Below are positions 1 to 7,344 of a DNA stretch of 64,000 bases, one piece after another (the stretch's first letter is position 1; each line of letters begins with the position of its first letter). Origin of the DNA: HGM04593 sp045654885 (GTDB lineage Bacteria > Bacteroidota > Bacteroidia > Bacteroidales > Bacteroidaceae); assembly GCA_045654885.1 (NCBI GenBank), contig JAZOOF010000051.1, positions 124,001-188,000 of the forward strand. Direction: 5' to 3'. A program made the translations under genes and the position numbers. The notes under the pieces were generated by a model, which had not been told where the DNA came from, ran no database searches, and was given only the letters and a program-made list of their open reading frames with translations.

Positions 1-1
1 T

Positions 2-808
2 GTAACGGTTCTAGTATTCAAAATAAGCATGAAGCCTCTCTATTCGCTTTTGAAATGGCTCGACGCCTATCGTCCCGGTGGCGGAATGGAAGGTTTTCCC
101 AATGAGGAGACCGTTGTCGAGTTCCGCAAGCTCACCCAGGCAGCGCGTGAGACCATTGAACGTGCCGAGAATCATCTTGAGCGTCAGAAACAGTTCATCG
201 GCAATGCCTCGCACGAACTGCAGACTCCGCTTGCAGTGCTTGGCAACCGCATAGAGTGGATGATGGACAATACTGCGCTTACCGAGGAGCAGTTTGGCGA
301 ACTCTCGAAGATGCGCCAATCCATTCACCGTCTTGTGCGCCTTAACCGCACGCTGCTGCTGTTGTCAAAGATTGACAACGGGCATTTCCTTGACAAGGCC
401 GATGTCGATATTGTGGCCATAATTGAAAATGAACTCGAAGTCTACAATGAAATTTTTGCCGACAAGGGAATTACGTGCAATGTAAAAGTTCCACAACGTT
501 TTGTTGTGCAGATGGACGAGATGCTTGCAACCACAATGGTCACCAACCTCATAAAGAATGCTTTTGTACACTCAATGGGTGGGGTAGTTGAAATAACACT
601 TTCGCGCGGTGAGCTCACTGTTTCAAACAAGGGCGATGAGGCTTTGGACAAGTCAAGGCTTTTCGACCGTTTCTATACCAGTGGAAAAACCGGTTCTACA
701 GGCCTTGGATTGGCATTGGTGAAGTCTATTGCGGGGTCTTATGGATTTGGACTTGAATATGATTTTAAAGAGAATAGGCACAGTTTTAAAATACGTTTAA
801 GACAATAA
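2..808 (+). CDS. Sensor histidine kinase, 3' part (5' end outside the window)
   Basis: This is the catalytic half of a membrane sensor histidine kinase that would phosphorylate a partner response regulator. The reading frame is open from base 2, so the sensor and first membrane parts lie upstream of the window; the first ATG, at 29, is internal. The HisKA H-box NASHELQTPLAVL places the phospho-accepting histidine 34 residues after a short linker that looks like a HAMP or membrane exit (about residue 62 counted from the ATG). The HATPase domain follows, with an N-box TNLIKNAFVHS and a G2-box GSTGLGLALVKSI. The G1 box is degenerate (VSNKGDEALD), as is common in Bacteroidales kinases. The input signal cannot be inferred. 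The gene ends in a strong hairpin shared with nrdG. Confidence 0.88.
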   Translation, partial: VTVLVFKISMKPLYSLLKWLDAYRPGGGMEGFPNEETVVEFRKLTQAARETIERAENHLERQKQFIGNASHELQTPLAVLGNRIEWMMDNTALTEEQFGELSKMRQSIHRLVRLNRTLLLLSKIDNGHFLDKADVDIVAIIENELEVYNEIFADKGITCNVKVPQRFVVQMDEMLATTMVTNLIKNAFVHSMGGVVEITLSRGELTVSNKGDEALDKSRLFDRFYTSGKTGSTGLGLALVKSIAGSYGFGLEYDFKENRHSFKIRLRQ

Positions 809-850
809 ACAGTAAAGGTGAGCAATCAATGCTCACCTTTACTGTTTATT
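804..850. terminator. Bidirectional intrinsic terminator between the kinase gene and nrdG
   Basis: A perfect 20-bp inverted repeat (804-823 and 831-850) flanks a 7-nt loop. The arm ends are A/T rich, so a U-tract follows the stem on both strands. It overlaps the stop codons of the two convergent genes. Confidence 0.85.
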
Positions 851-1344
851 TATATATCCATAACAACCGTTTCTCCCTTTTCAAGCGATGCCTGTACGTC
901 GATTATCCTTTGGTTGCTGCTGCCGCGGAAACGCAGCTCTTCGTCTTTCAGGGCCTCGATGAAGCGTCCGTCCACAAGCACATCTATCTGCTCAAGCAGA
1001 GCCTTCTGTACAGGGTTCTGCAACAGCTCTTCAAAGCGATAACCGGTGTAGCACCATATATTCTTTGTGCTGTGCTCTCTTATCCCCTTGGCAAGCTCTG
1101 TAAAGCCCTGTGGCTGGAACATGGGGTCTCCTCCAGTGAAGGTAACATCGGCAAACGGGTCGTCGAGTATTACTTTCAGAATCTCCTCTACCTCAACCGG
1201 GTGGCCGTTCTCAATGTTCCATGACTGTGGGTTGTGGCACCCGGGGCAGTGATGGGGACAACCCGAAGAATAGACCGAGGTACGAAACCCCGGTCCATCA
1301 ACTGTTGTATCTTCCACTATCTCAAGAATGGAGATTGTTGTCAT
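850..1344 (-). CDS. nrdG: Anaerobic ribonucleotide reductase activating protein NrdG
   Basis: This radical SAM enzyme installs the glycyl radical on NrdD so that cells can make deoxyribonucleotides without oxygen. The 164-residue length is normal for the family. The [4Fe-4S]-binding cysteines are visible as C29-x3-C33-x2-C36 (GCPHHCPGCHN), and a TFTGGDP motif typical of radical SAM activases follows at about residue 90. It lies just downstream of nrdD on the same strand, separated by an 84-bp gap that carries an interspersed inverted repeat. The pair is almost certainly co-transcribed. Confidence 0.95.
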   Translation of the reverse strand: MTTISILEIVEDTTVDGPGFRTSVYSSGCPHHCPGCHNPQSWNIENGHPVEVEEILKVILDDPFADVTFTGGDPMFQPQGFTELAKGIREHSTKNIWCYTGYRFEELLQNPVQKALLEQIDVLVDGRFIEALKDEELRFRGSSNQRIIDVQASLEKGETVVMDI

Positions 1345-1362
1345 ATCTCTGTCATTTCATTT

Positions 1363-1421
1363 TGTCATTCTGAACGTAGTGAAGAATCTGTTCAAGATAC
1401 TTCGTTTCACTCAGTATGACA
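1363..1421. repeat. Interspersed inverted-repeat element, copy 1 (CHSERSEES type)
   Basis: About 59 bp beginning TGTCATTCTGAACG and ending in its imperfect inverse, CAGTATGACA, fills the nrdD-nrdG gap. When translated it gives the well-known spurious peptide CHSERSEES, a hallmark of short intergenic palindromic repeats found in many Bacteroidota and other bacterial genomes. A second copy is at 13674-13730. It can fold into a long hairpin and may affect mRNA processing between the two genes. Confidence 0.75.
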
Positions 1422-1428
1422 ACGGTTC

Positions 1429-3636
1429 TTACTCGTGTATTACGCGGTCGTTGAGCTCCGATAGCTTTGCCTTGTTCCATCGGTCGGTTGTTCCAACAAG
1501 GTAACCTGTGATGCGCTGCAGCTTGTCGAGGTTCTTGCTGCCGCACTTCGGGCACTCCTCAAGGTTCTTTGTCGAGTTCTCGAAACCGCAGTCGAGGCAA
1601 CGGTTGCGGTTGTGGTTTACCGAGCCGTAACCGATGTTGTACTGGTCCATCATGTCAACAACCCTCATTATAGCCTCGGGGTTGTGTGTCGCGTCGCCGT
1701 CCATCTCTACATAGAATATGTGGCCACCGCGTGTGAGGTCGTGATAAGGAGCCTCAATCTCGGCTTTGTGACGTGCGCTGCACTTGTAGTACACCGGAAC
1801 GTGGTTACTGTTGGTGTAGTAGTCGCGGTCGGTAATGCCCGGGAGAATGCCGAAGCGTTTGCGGTCGCCGCGTGTAAAACGTCCCGAGAGACCCTCGGCG
1901 GGTGTTGCCAGGATACTGTAGTTGTGCTGGTACTGCTCGGAGAAGTCATTGGCGCGGTCACGCATGTAAGTGATTATGCGCACACCAAGCTCCTGCGCCT
2001 CCTGGCTCTCGCCATGGTGCTTGCCGGTGAGTGCAACAAGACACTCGGCAAGGCCGATGAAGCCGATACCCAATGTACCTTGGTTGATTACAGGTGCAAT
2101 TGTGTCGCCGGCCTTCAGTTTGTCGCATCCTACCCAAAGTGCCGACATGAGTAGCGGGAACTGCTTTGCAAAGGCGCTCTTCTGGAACTCCATGCGTTCG
2201 TGCAACTGGCGTGCAGTGATGTCGAGCAGACCGTCGAGCTTTGCAAAGAATAGTGCAATGCGCTCGTCAAGGTTCTTTATATCCATGCACTCTATCGCAA
2301 GGCGCACGATGTTTATTGTAGAGAACGAGAGATTACCGCGGCCAACAGAGGTCTTGGGACCGAACCGGTTCTCATAAACGCGTGTGCGGCAACCCATGGT
2401 AGCCACCTCATGCAAATATCTCTTGGGGTCATCGGCCTTCCACTCTTCGCTCTGGTTGAATGTTGCATCAAGGTTAAGGAAGTTGGGGAAGAAACGGCGT
2501 GCCGTTACCTTGCAGGCAAGCTGGTAGAGGTCGTAGTTGCGGTCGGTGGGCAAGTAGCTCACACCGCGCTTTTTCTTCCAAATCTGTATTGGGAATATGG
2601 CTGTCTCGCCATTGCCCACACCACGGTATGTGCTGTTGAGCAGCTCGCGAATGATGCAACGGCCCTCGGCCGATGTATCTGTACCGTAGTTTATTGAACT
2701 GAACACAACCTGGTTGCCGCCACGTGAGTGTATGGTGTTCATGTTGTGGATGAACGCCTCCATTGCCTGGTGCACGCGTGCGACAGTCTTGTTTATCGCA
2801 TGCTGCAGTATGCGCTCATCACCGCTGAGGAAGTCCAATGGCTGTGTTATATAATCCTCAACCTCTTTATTATAGAGGTGTGAGTAGTTTGCTCCTGTAA
2901 GCTCCTCTATTGCCTTGAGCTCCTCAATAAAGCTTGCTCGTACATATGGTGCAAGGTAGAAATCGAATGCAGGGATTGCTTGGCCACCGTGCATCTCGTT
3001 CTGTGCTGTCTCCATCGATATGCAGGCGATGATGCTTGCTGTCTCAATGCGCTTTGCGGGGCGCGACTCTCCATGGCCGGCATTGAAGCCGTTGAGCAGG
3101 ATGTTGTCGAGCGGGTGTTGGCAGCAGGTGAGGCTCTTGGTGGGGTAGTAATCCTTGTCGTGTATATGCAGGTAGTTGTTGTGCACTGCATCGTTTACCT
3201 CCTCGCTCAAAAGGAAGTCGTCGACAAAGGGTTTTGTTGTTTCACTTGCGAATTTCATCATCATGCCGGCGGGTGTGTCGGCATTCATGTTTGCATTCTC
3301 GCGTGTGACATCGTTTGACTGGATGTTGATAATCTCCTGGAACACATCCCTTGTCTTTGCCTTGCGCGCAATGCGGCGTTGGTTACGGTAGGCGATGTAT
3401 TTTTTTGCCACATCCTTGCGGCTACTCTTCATCAACTCGTTCTCCACCATATCCTGTATGGCTTCCACGTCCATCTGTGCATCTCCCTTGAATGAGATGC
3501 GGTCAGTAATCTGACGTATGAGTGATGCATCTTCACCAATTTCGGTGTGGTACATAGCCATACGTATGGCTGTAGCAATTTTCTCTTTATCAAAGCCGAC
3601 GATGCGCCCGTCGCGCTTAACAACAGTCTGAATCAT
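1429..3636 (-). CDS. nrdD: Anaerobic ribonucleoside-triphosphate reductase NrdD
   Basis: This class III ribonucleotide reductase converts ribonucleoside triphosphates to deoxy forms under anoxia. It is 735 residues long. An N-terminal ATP-cone (about 1-95, starting MIQTVVKRDGRIV) gives allosteric control. The catalytic barrel follows. The C-terminal zinc site is visible as C680-x2-C683 and C695-x2-C698, directly before the glycyl-radical loop QRITGYLVGTTDRW (about 707-720). NrdG, encoded just downstream, would activate it. A TATTTTTG -7 box lies about 40 bp upstream of the ATG. Confidence 0.97.
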   Translation of the reverse strand: MIQTVVKRDGRIVGFDKEKIATAIRMAMYHTEIGEDASLIRQITDRISFKGDAQMDVEAIQDMVENELMKSSRKDVAKKYIAYRNQRRIARKAKTRDVFQEIINIQSNDVTRENANMNADTPAGMMMKFASETTKPFVDDFLLSEEVNDAVHNNYLHIHDKDYYPTKSLTCCQHPLDNILLNGFNAGHGESRPAKRIETASIIACISMETAQNEMHGGQAIPAFDFYLAPYVRASFIEELKAIEELTGANYSHLYNKEVEDYITQPLDFLSGDERILQHAINKTVARVHQAMEAFIHNMNTIHSRGGNQVVFSSINYGTDTSAEGRCIIRELLNSTYRGVGNGETAIFPIQIWKKKRGVSYLPTDRNYDLYQLACKVTARRFFPNFLNLDATFNQSEEWKADDPKRYLHEVATMGCRTRVYENRFGPKTSVGRGNLSFSTINIVRLAIECMDIKNLDERIALFFAKLDGLLDITARQLHERMEFQKSAFAKQFPLLMSALWVGCDKLKAGDTIAPVINQGTLGIGFIGLAECLVALTGKHHGESQEAQELGVRIITYMRDRANDFSEQYQHNYSILATPAEGLSGRFTRGDRKRFGILPGITDRDYYTNSNHVPVYYKCSARHKAEIEAPYHDLTRGGHIFYVEMDGDATHNPEAIMRVVDMMDQYNIGYGSVNHNRNRCLDCGFENSTKNLEECPKCGSKNLDKLQRITGYLVGTTDRWNKAKLSELNDRVIHE

Positions 3637-3675
3637 ATATGTTAAAGGATTTTTGTCATCAACAAGAATACTCTA

Positions 3676-3683
3676 CAAAAATA
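3676..3683 (-). promoter_or_regulatory. Probable -7 box of the nrdD promoter
   Basis: On the minus strand this reads TATTTTTG, an exact match to the Bacteroidales -7 consensus TAnnTTTG, placed 40 bp before the nrdD start. No clear -33 TTTG is seen at the right spacing. Confidence 0.5.
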
Positions 3684-3870
3684 GAAAAAGTAAAACAAAA
3701 AACCATAATAAAACCGGATAAAAATATCAACACTTTTAAAATCATTACATTTTAACACTCATTCAATAAAATATAAACAAATGATTTTGCAAAGTTCTTT
3801 TTATGTTTTTAAAACTTTTTGCTATATTGCACCGGTAAATCCCCGATTGTTAACCTTAAAGCCTGTTGTT

Positions 3871-4044
3871 ATGACTGTTTGGAATGTAATAATTGGAGTT
3901 ATTGTATTGGCGTTCTGTGTGAAAGCCTGTGTTGTGCTCAGACGTAGAAAACGCAAGGTGGATTACCACCCCGACATCTCTACAAGAAAGCGTCTGAAGA
4001 GGTTTGTGAACCGTTTCCGCCACCTCGAGGGTATTGGGGATTGA
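3871..4044 (+). CDS. Small single-pass membrane protein, function unknown
   Basis: This encodes a 57-residue protein with one hydrophobic helix at the N-terminus (about residues 3-21, VWNVIIGVIVLAFCVKACVV) followed by a strongly basic, Arg/Lys-rich cytoplasmic tail (RRRKRKVD, RKRLKRF). I chose the ATG at 3871 rather than an upstream in-frame ATG at 3781 because the extra 30 residues look non-coding and include a likely promoter region. It stands alone between divergent nrdD and fabK. I do not recognise the family. Codon pattern and position make a real gene plausible but not certain. Confidence 0.5.
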   Translation: MTVWNVIIGVIVLAFCVKACVVLRRRKRKVDYHPDISTRKRLKRFVNRFRHLEGIGD

Positions 4045-4140
4045 CAGCGAGCTGTCTCTGTTGTTACACAATTTGGACAAAATCTTCATTCTCTCTGTTA
4101 AAAATAGATGGACAGGCTGCATGTGTAGTCTGAATTGTTA

Positions 4141-4148
4141 TACCTTTG
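4141..4148 (+). promoter_or_regulatory. Probable -7 box of the fabK promoter
   Basis: TACCTTTG matches TAnnTTTG exactly and lies 30 bp upstream of the fabK ATG. The -33 element is not obvious. Confidence 0.5.
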
Positions 4149-4177
4149 CACTATTGTAAACAATAAATATAAAGAAA

Positions 4178-5122
4178 ATGATTAAAAGTAGAGTATGTGA
4201 TATTCTCGGGATAAAGTATCCCATCTTCCAGGGCGGTATGGCCTGGGTTGCCGATGCCGAACTTGCTGCGGCTGTTTCAAATGCCGGTGGTCTGGGTCTC
4301 ATTACAGCCATCAATGAGAGTACCGAGGCAGTGCGCAATGAGATTCGCAAGTGCAAGACACTTACCGACAAGCCATTCGGAGTTAACATCATGCTGCAGG
4401 CTCCCAATGCTGCTGAGATTGCCGCCATGATTGTTGAGGAGGGTGTGAAGATTGTTACCACAGGTGCCGGTTCTCCTGCAAAATATCTGCCTATGTGGAA
4501 GGAGAACGGTGTCAAGGTTATCCCTGTGATTGCATGTGTTGCCCATGCGGTGAAGATGCAGGCTGCCGGTGTTGATGCCGTTGTTGCCGAGGGTGCCGAG
4601 TCGGGTGGTCATGTTGGCGAACTGCACACAATGCCGCTCATCCCACAGATTGTGGACGCTGTTGATATTCCTGTAATTGCAGCCGGCGGTATCTGTGACG
4701 GCCGAGGTGCAGCTGCAGCGTTCATGCTTGGTGCCGATGCCGTGCAGGTTGGTACACGTTTCATCACTGCAACAGAGTGTACAGCACACGAGAATTACAA
4801 AGAGAAGCTTGTGGATGCAACCGATATCTCCACAATCATTACAGGAAAGACACAGGGTCATCCCGTACGTTCATTGAAGACACCTTTCTCACGCAACTTT
4901 GCAAAGATGGAGACCGACCCCAATGTAACTCCCGAGGAGTTGCTTGCTTTCGGCGGCGGCGCTCTGCGCAAGGCCGTGAAGGAGGGTGATGTCGATGGCA
5001 GTTACATGGCAGGCGAGTGTGCCGGTCTCATCAAGCAGGTAGAGCCTGCTGCAGCCATTGTTGAGGACATTATCCTTGGTGCCGAGAAGGTTATGAGGGA
5101 AAGAATGGACAGGTTGGCTTAA
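4178..5122 (+). CDS. fabK: FabK-type enoyl-ACP reductase (nitronate monooxygenase superfamily)
   Basis: This is an FMN-dependent TIM-barrel flavoprotein of 314 residues that most likely reduces enoyl-acyl carrier protein in the last step of fatty-acid elongation. Family motifs include the N-terminal FQGGMAWVADAELAAAVS, the central AEGAESGGHVGE with the conserved histidine at about 145, and the phosphate-binding IPVIAAGGICDGRG at about 164-177. The ESGGHxGE motif favours FabK over true nitronate monooxygenases, but the superfamily is hard to split by eye. It is a single-gene unit with its own -7 box and a long terminator. Confidence 0.8.
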   Translation: MIKSRVCDILGIKYPIFQGGMAWVADAELAAAVSNAGGLGLITAINESTEAVRNEIRKCKTLTDKPFGVNIMLQAPNAAEIAAMIVEEGVKIVTTGAGSPAKYLPMWKENGVKVIPVIACVAHAVKMQAAGVDAVVAEGAESGGHVGELHTMPLIPQIVDAVDIPVIAAGGICDGRGAAAAFMLGADAVQVGTRFITATECTAHENYKEKLVDATDISTIITGKTQGHPVRSLKTPFSRNFAKMETDPNVTPEELLAFGGGALRKAVKEGDVDGSYMAGECAGLIKQVEPAAAIVEDIILGAEKVMRERMDRLA

Positions 5123-5136
5123 AACCTGTAATACTT

Positions 5137-5183
5137 TATAAACGTAAAAAGAACCGCCGTCGGCGGTTCTTTTTACGTTTATA
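5137..5183. terminator. Bidirectional intrinsic terminator between fabK and the peptidase gene
   Basis: Two perfect 23-bp arms (5137-5159 and 5161-5183) meet around base 5160. The GC-rich centre (GAACCGCCG) is flanked by A5 and T5 runs, so it can terminate on both strands. The minus-strand peptidase stop lies immediately beyond. Confidence 0.88.
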
Positions 5184-6575
5184 TCACTTGTTGCGTTCTG
5201 CCTCAATCTCTTCGGGCGACATTGGCTTGTATTTACCCAAGCGGCGTGCGCCGTCTTCAAGAATGAGCCAATCCTCCTCGCCGCGCATACCGCCGAATGT
5301 CTTCCAGCTCTCGAGCTTGTCGTAGCAGATGAAGTCGGTGAACTGCTTCTCGGCACGCCATTTGTCAATAAGGTCGGGGATAAAGTAGATTCCCGGCTCA
5401 ACGGTGAACACAAAGCCTGGCTCAAGAGCCTTTGCAAGGCGCAGTGACTTCCAACCGAAGAGTGTGCTCTTTGTGCGGCCCTCTTCATATCCGACATTTA
5501 CTTCACCGAGGTTCTCCATGTCATGGACATCAAGTCCCATCATGTGGCCAAGGCCGTGGGGGAGGAACATACATGTTGCACCGGCAACAGATGCCTCAAC
5601 AGGGTCGCCCTTCATGAGTCCAAGGTCAATCATGCCTTTTGCAATCTCGGTGAGCACCATCTTGTGCACCTCGCGGTATTCGATACCGGGGCGCAGGTTC
5701 TCTGTTGCTGTGAGATGCGCGCGGCGCAGGATGTTGCACACAGTGCGCTGCTGCTCGGTAAAGTGTGTGCCTACAGGCATGGTAGTAGTGAGGTCACCGG
5801 CATAGTGCATTGCATTCTCGCAACCGCTGTCGAGCAACAGCATCTGTCCATCCTTCAATGGTGCTGTGCCATATGCATGGTTGTGCAGTGTCTGGCCGTT
5901 GATGGTTGCAATGATTGGGAAAGAGAGACCAAAGTTGTGTTTCTGTGCCTCGGCCTGTACAACAGCTACAATCTCGGCTTCTGTTGTTCCGGGGCGCACG
6001 GCGCGCATTGCAGCACAGTGCATGTCTACCGATACGTTTACAGCCTCTTCAATCTGTGCAATCTCCTCTTCGCTCTTGTAGTTACGCTGCGCAATGATTG
6101 CCTTTACAAACCTCATTGATGCCTTTGCTGCCTGCTCGGCAGGGTTGATACCAAGCAGTTCCTGCAGCCACACCTGGTGCTCGCCACGGTAGGGTGGCAG
6201 GAAATGAATCTCCTGTCCCTTTGCCTGTGCATCCTTCAGGTATGTGGCAAGGTCGGCCATGGGGCGGGTGAGGGTAATGCCCACGCGCTCGCACTTCTCT
6301 TTGATTGTAGGCTGTACACCTGTCCACACGATAGCGTCGATTGTGAGCTCATCGCCAAAGATAATCTCCTTGTCATTGTCTATGTCAATGATGGCTGCAA
6401 GGCCTTCGTAGTCCGATGCAAAGTAATATAAAAAGGAAGAGTCCTGACGGAAGTGGTATGCATTGTCGGCATAGTTCATTCCGGTGAAGTTGTTACCGAG
6501 GAACAGCAACAGACCGCTGCCAACCTTCTCCTTCAACACCTGACGGCGTGCAATATAAGTCTCTTTTGAAAACAT
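5184..6575 (-). CDS. pepP: Xaa-Pro aminopeptidase (M24B family)
   Basis: This cytoplasmic metallopeptidase releases an N-terminal residue next to proline. The 463-residue protein has an N-terminal creatinase-like domain (about 1-165) and a C-terminal pita-bread domain. All five metal ligands are visible: D249 in LLLDSG, D261 in AGDLTT, H344 in HGLGHMMGLDVHD, E393 in FTVEPGIYF, and a glutamate in RGEEDWL (433-434). It is 22 bp downstream of a glycosyltransferase gene on the same strand and may be read through from the polysaccharide group, although the functions are unrelated. Confidence 0.92.
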   Translation of the reverse strand: MFSKETYIARRQVLKEKVGSGLLLFLGNNFTGMNYADNAYHFRQDSSFLYYFASDYEGLAAIIDIDNDKEIIFGDELTIDAIVWTGVQPTIKEKCERVGITLTRPMADLATYLKDAQAKGQEIHFLPPYRGEHQVWLQELLGINPAEQAAKASMRFVKAIIAQRNYKSEEEIAQIEEAVNVSVDMHCAAMRAVRPGTTEAEIVAVVQAEAQKHNFGLSFPIIATINGQTLHNHAYGTAPLKDGQMLLLDSGCENAMHYAGDLTTTMPVGTHFTEQQRTVCNILRRAHLTATENLRPGIEYREVHKMVLTEIAKGMIDLGLMKGDPVEASVAGATCMFLPHGLGHMMGLDVHDMENLGEVNVGYEEGRTKSTLFGWKSLRLAKALEPGFVFTVEPGIYFIPDLIDKWRAEKQFTDFICYDKLESWKTFGGMRGEEDWLILEDGARRLGKYKPMSPEEIEAERNK

Positions 6576-6597
6576 AGCTATAAGTTTTATGGTTATT

Positions 6598-7341
6598 TCA
6601 TCTCTTTATCACTGCGCGGATAACGAACCACAAATGGCGGCCCACTGTGGGCAAGAAGCCATAATGTTTGCTCATTATCCAAAAACGCTCCTTGAGCGAT
6701 GCACGGTGGTGTTGCAAAGATAAACCATTTTGCAAATAATTCACCACAGTGGCATTTACATTAACAAGTTTTTCGGCACGTTTCATCACTTTTATACACC
6801 AGTCCACGTCCGACGACAGGCGGTACTTCAAATCGTACATTGGGGCAATCTCACGTCTTGCGTAGAATGCCTGGTGACACACCATCATTCCATCCTTGAA
6901 ACTGCGCCAAGTGAGTTCCTTTGGTGCCTGCAGGCGGCGCATACGCACAAAACGGCGCTCCTCGTCAACCTCGGCGGTCTCGCCATAGAGCACGTCGGGC
7001 AGTCTCTCCTCCGCCATTGCCGCATTGGCTATCGTCTGCAGTGTGTCGGGGGCATGGAATCCGTCGCCGGCATTCAGAAAGCAAAGGTAGTCGCCTGTAG
7101 CAAGGGCAATGCCCTTGTTCATTGCATCATAGAGTCCGTTGTCGGGCTCGCTCACAATGTGGGCGAACTCAATTCCGCTTGCTTTTGCTTTAGCAACAGT
7201 GTTGTCCTTTGACCCACCGTCTATGAGCAGATACTCATAGTTTGTATATGTCTGCTCCAGCACGCTTTGCAGCGTAGGTTCAATGACTGATGCTGCATTG
7301 AATGTGATGGTTATAATAGAAAATTTAGGTTCTCTGCCCAT
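6598..7341 (-). CDS. Glycosyltransferase family 2
   Basis: This 247-residue GT-A enzyme would transfer a sugar from a nucleotide-sugar donor during surface-polysaccharide assembly. The N-terminal FSIITITFNAASVI and LLIDGGSKDNTV motifs bind the nucleotide. DNGLYDAMNKGIALA and YLCFLNAGDGF (the DxD-like metal site is NAGD) follow at about 85-115. There is no membrane segment apart from weak C-terminal hydrophobicity. It starts 3 bp after the YfhO-like gene ends. The sugar and acceptor cannot be told from the sequence. Confidence 0.9.
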   Translation of the reverse strand: MGREPKFSIITITFNAASVIEPTLQSVLEQTYTNYEYLLIDGGSKDNTVAKAKASGIEFAHIVSEPDNGLYDAMNKGIALATGDYLCFLNAGDGFHAPDTLQTIANAAMAEERLPDVLYGETAEVDEERRFVRMRRLQAPKELTWRSFKDGMMVCHQAFYARREIAPMYDLKYRLSSDVDWCIKVMKRAEKLVNVNATVVNYLQNGLSLQHHRASLKERFWIMSKHYGFLPTVGRHLWFVIRAVIKR

Positions 7342-7344
7342 AAT

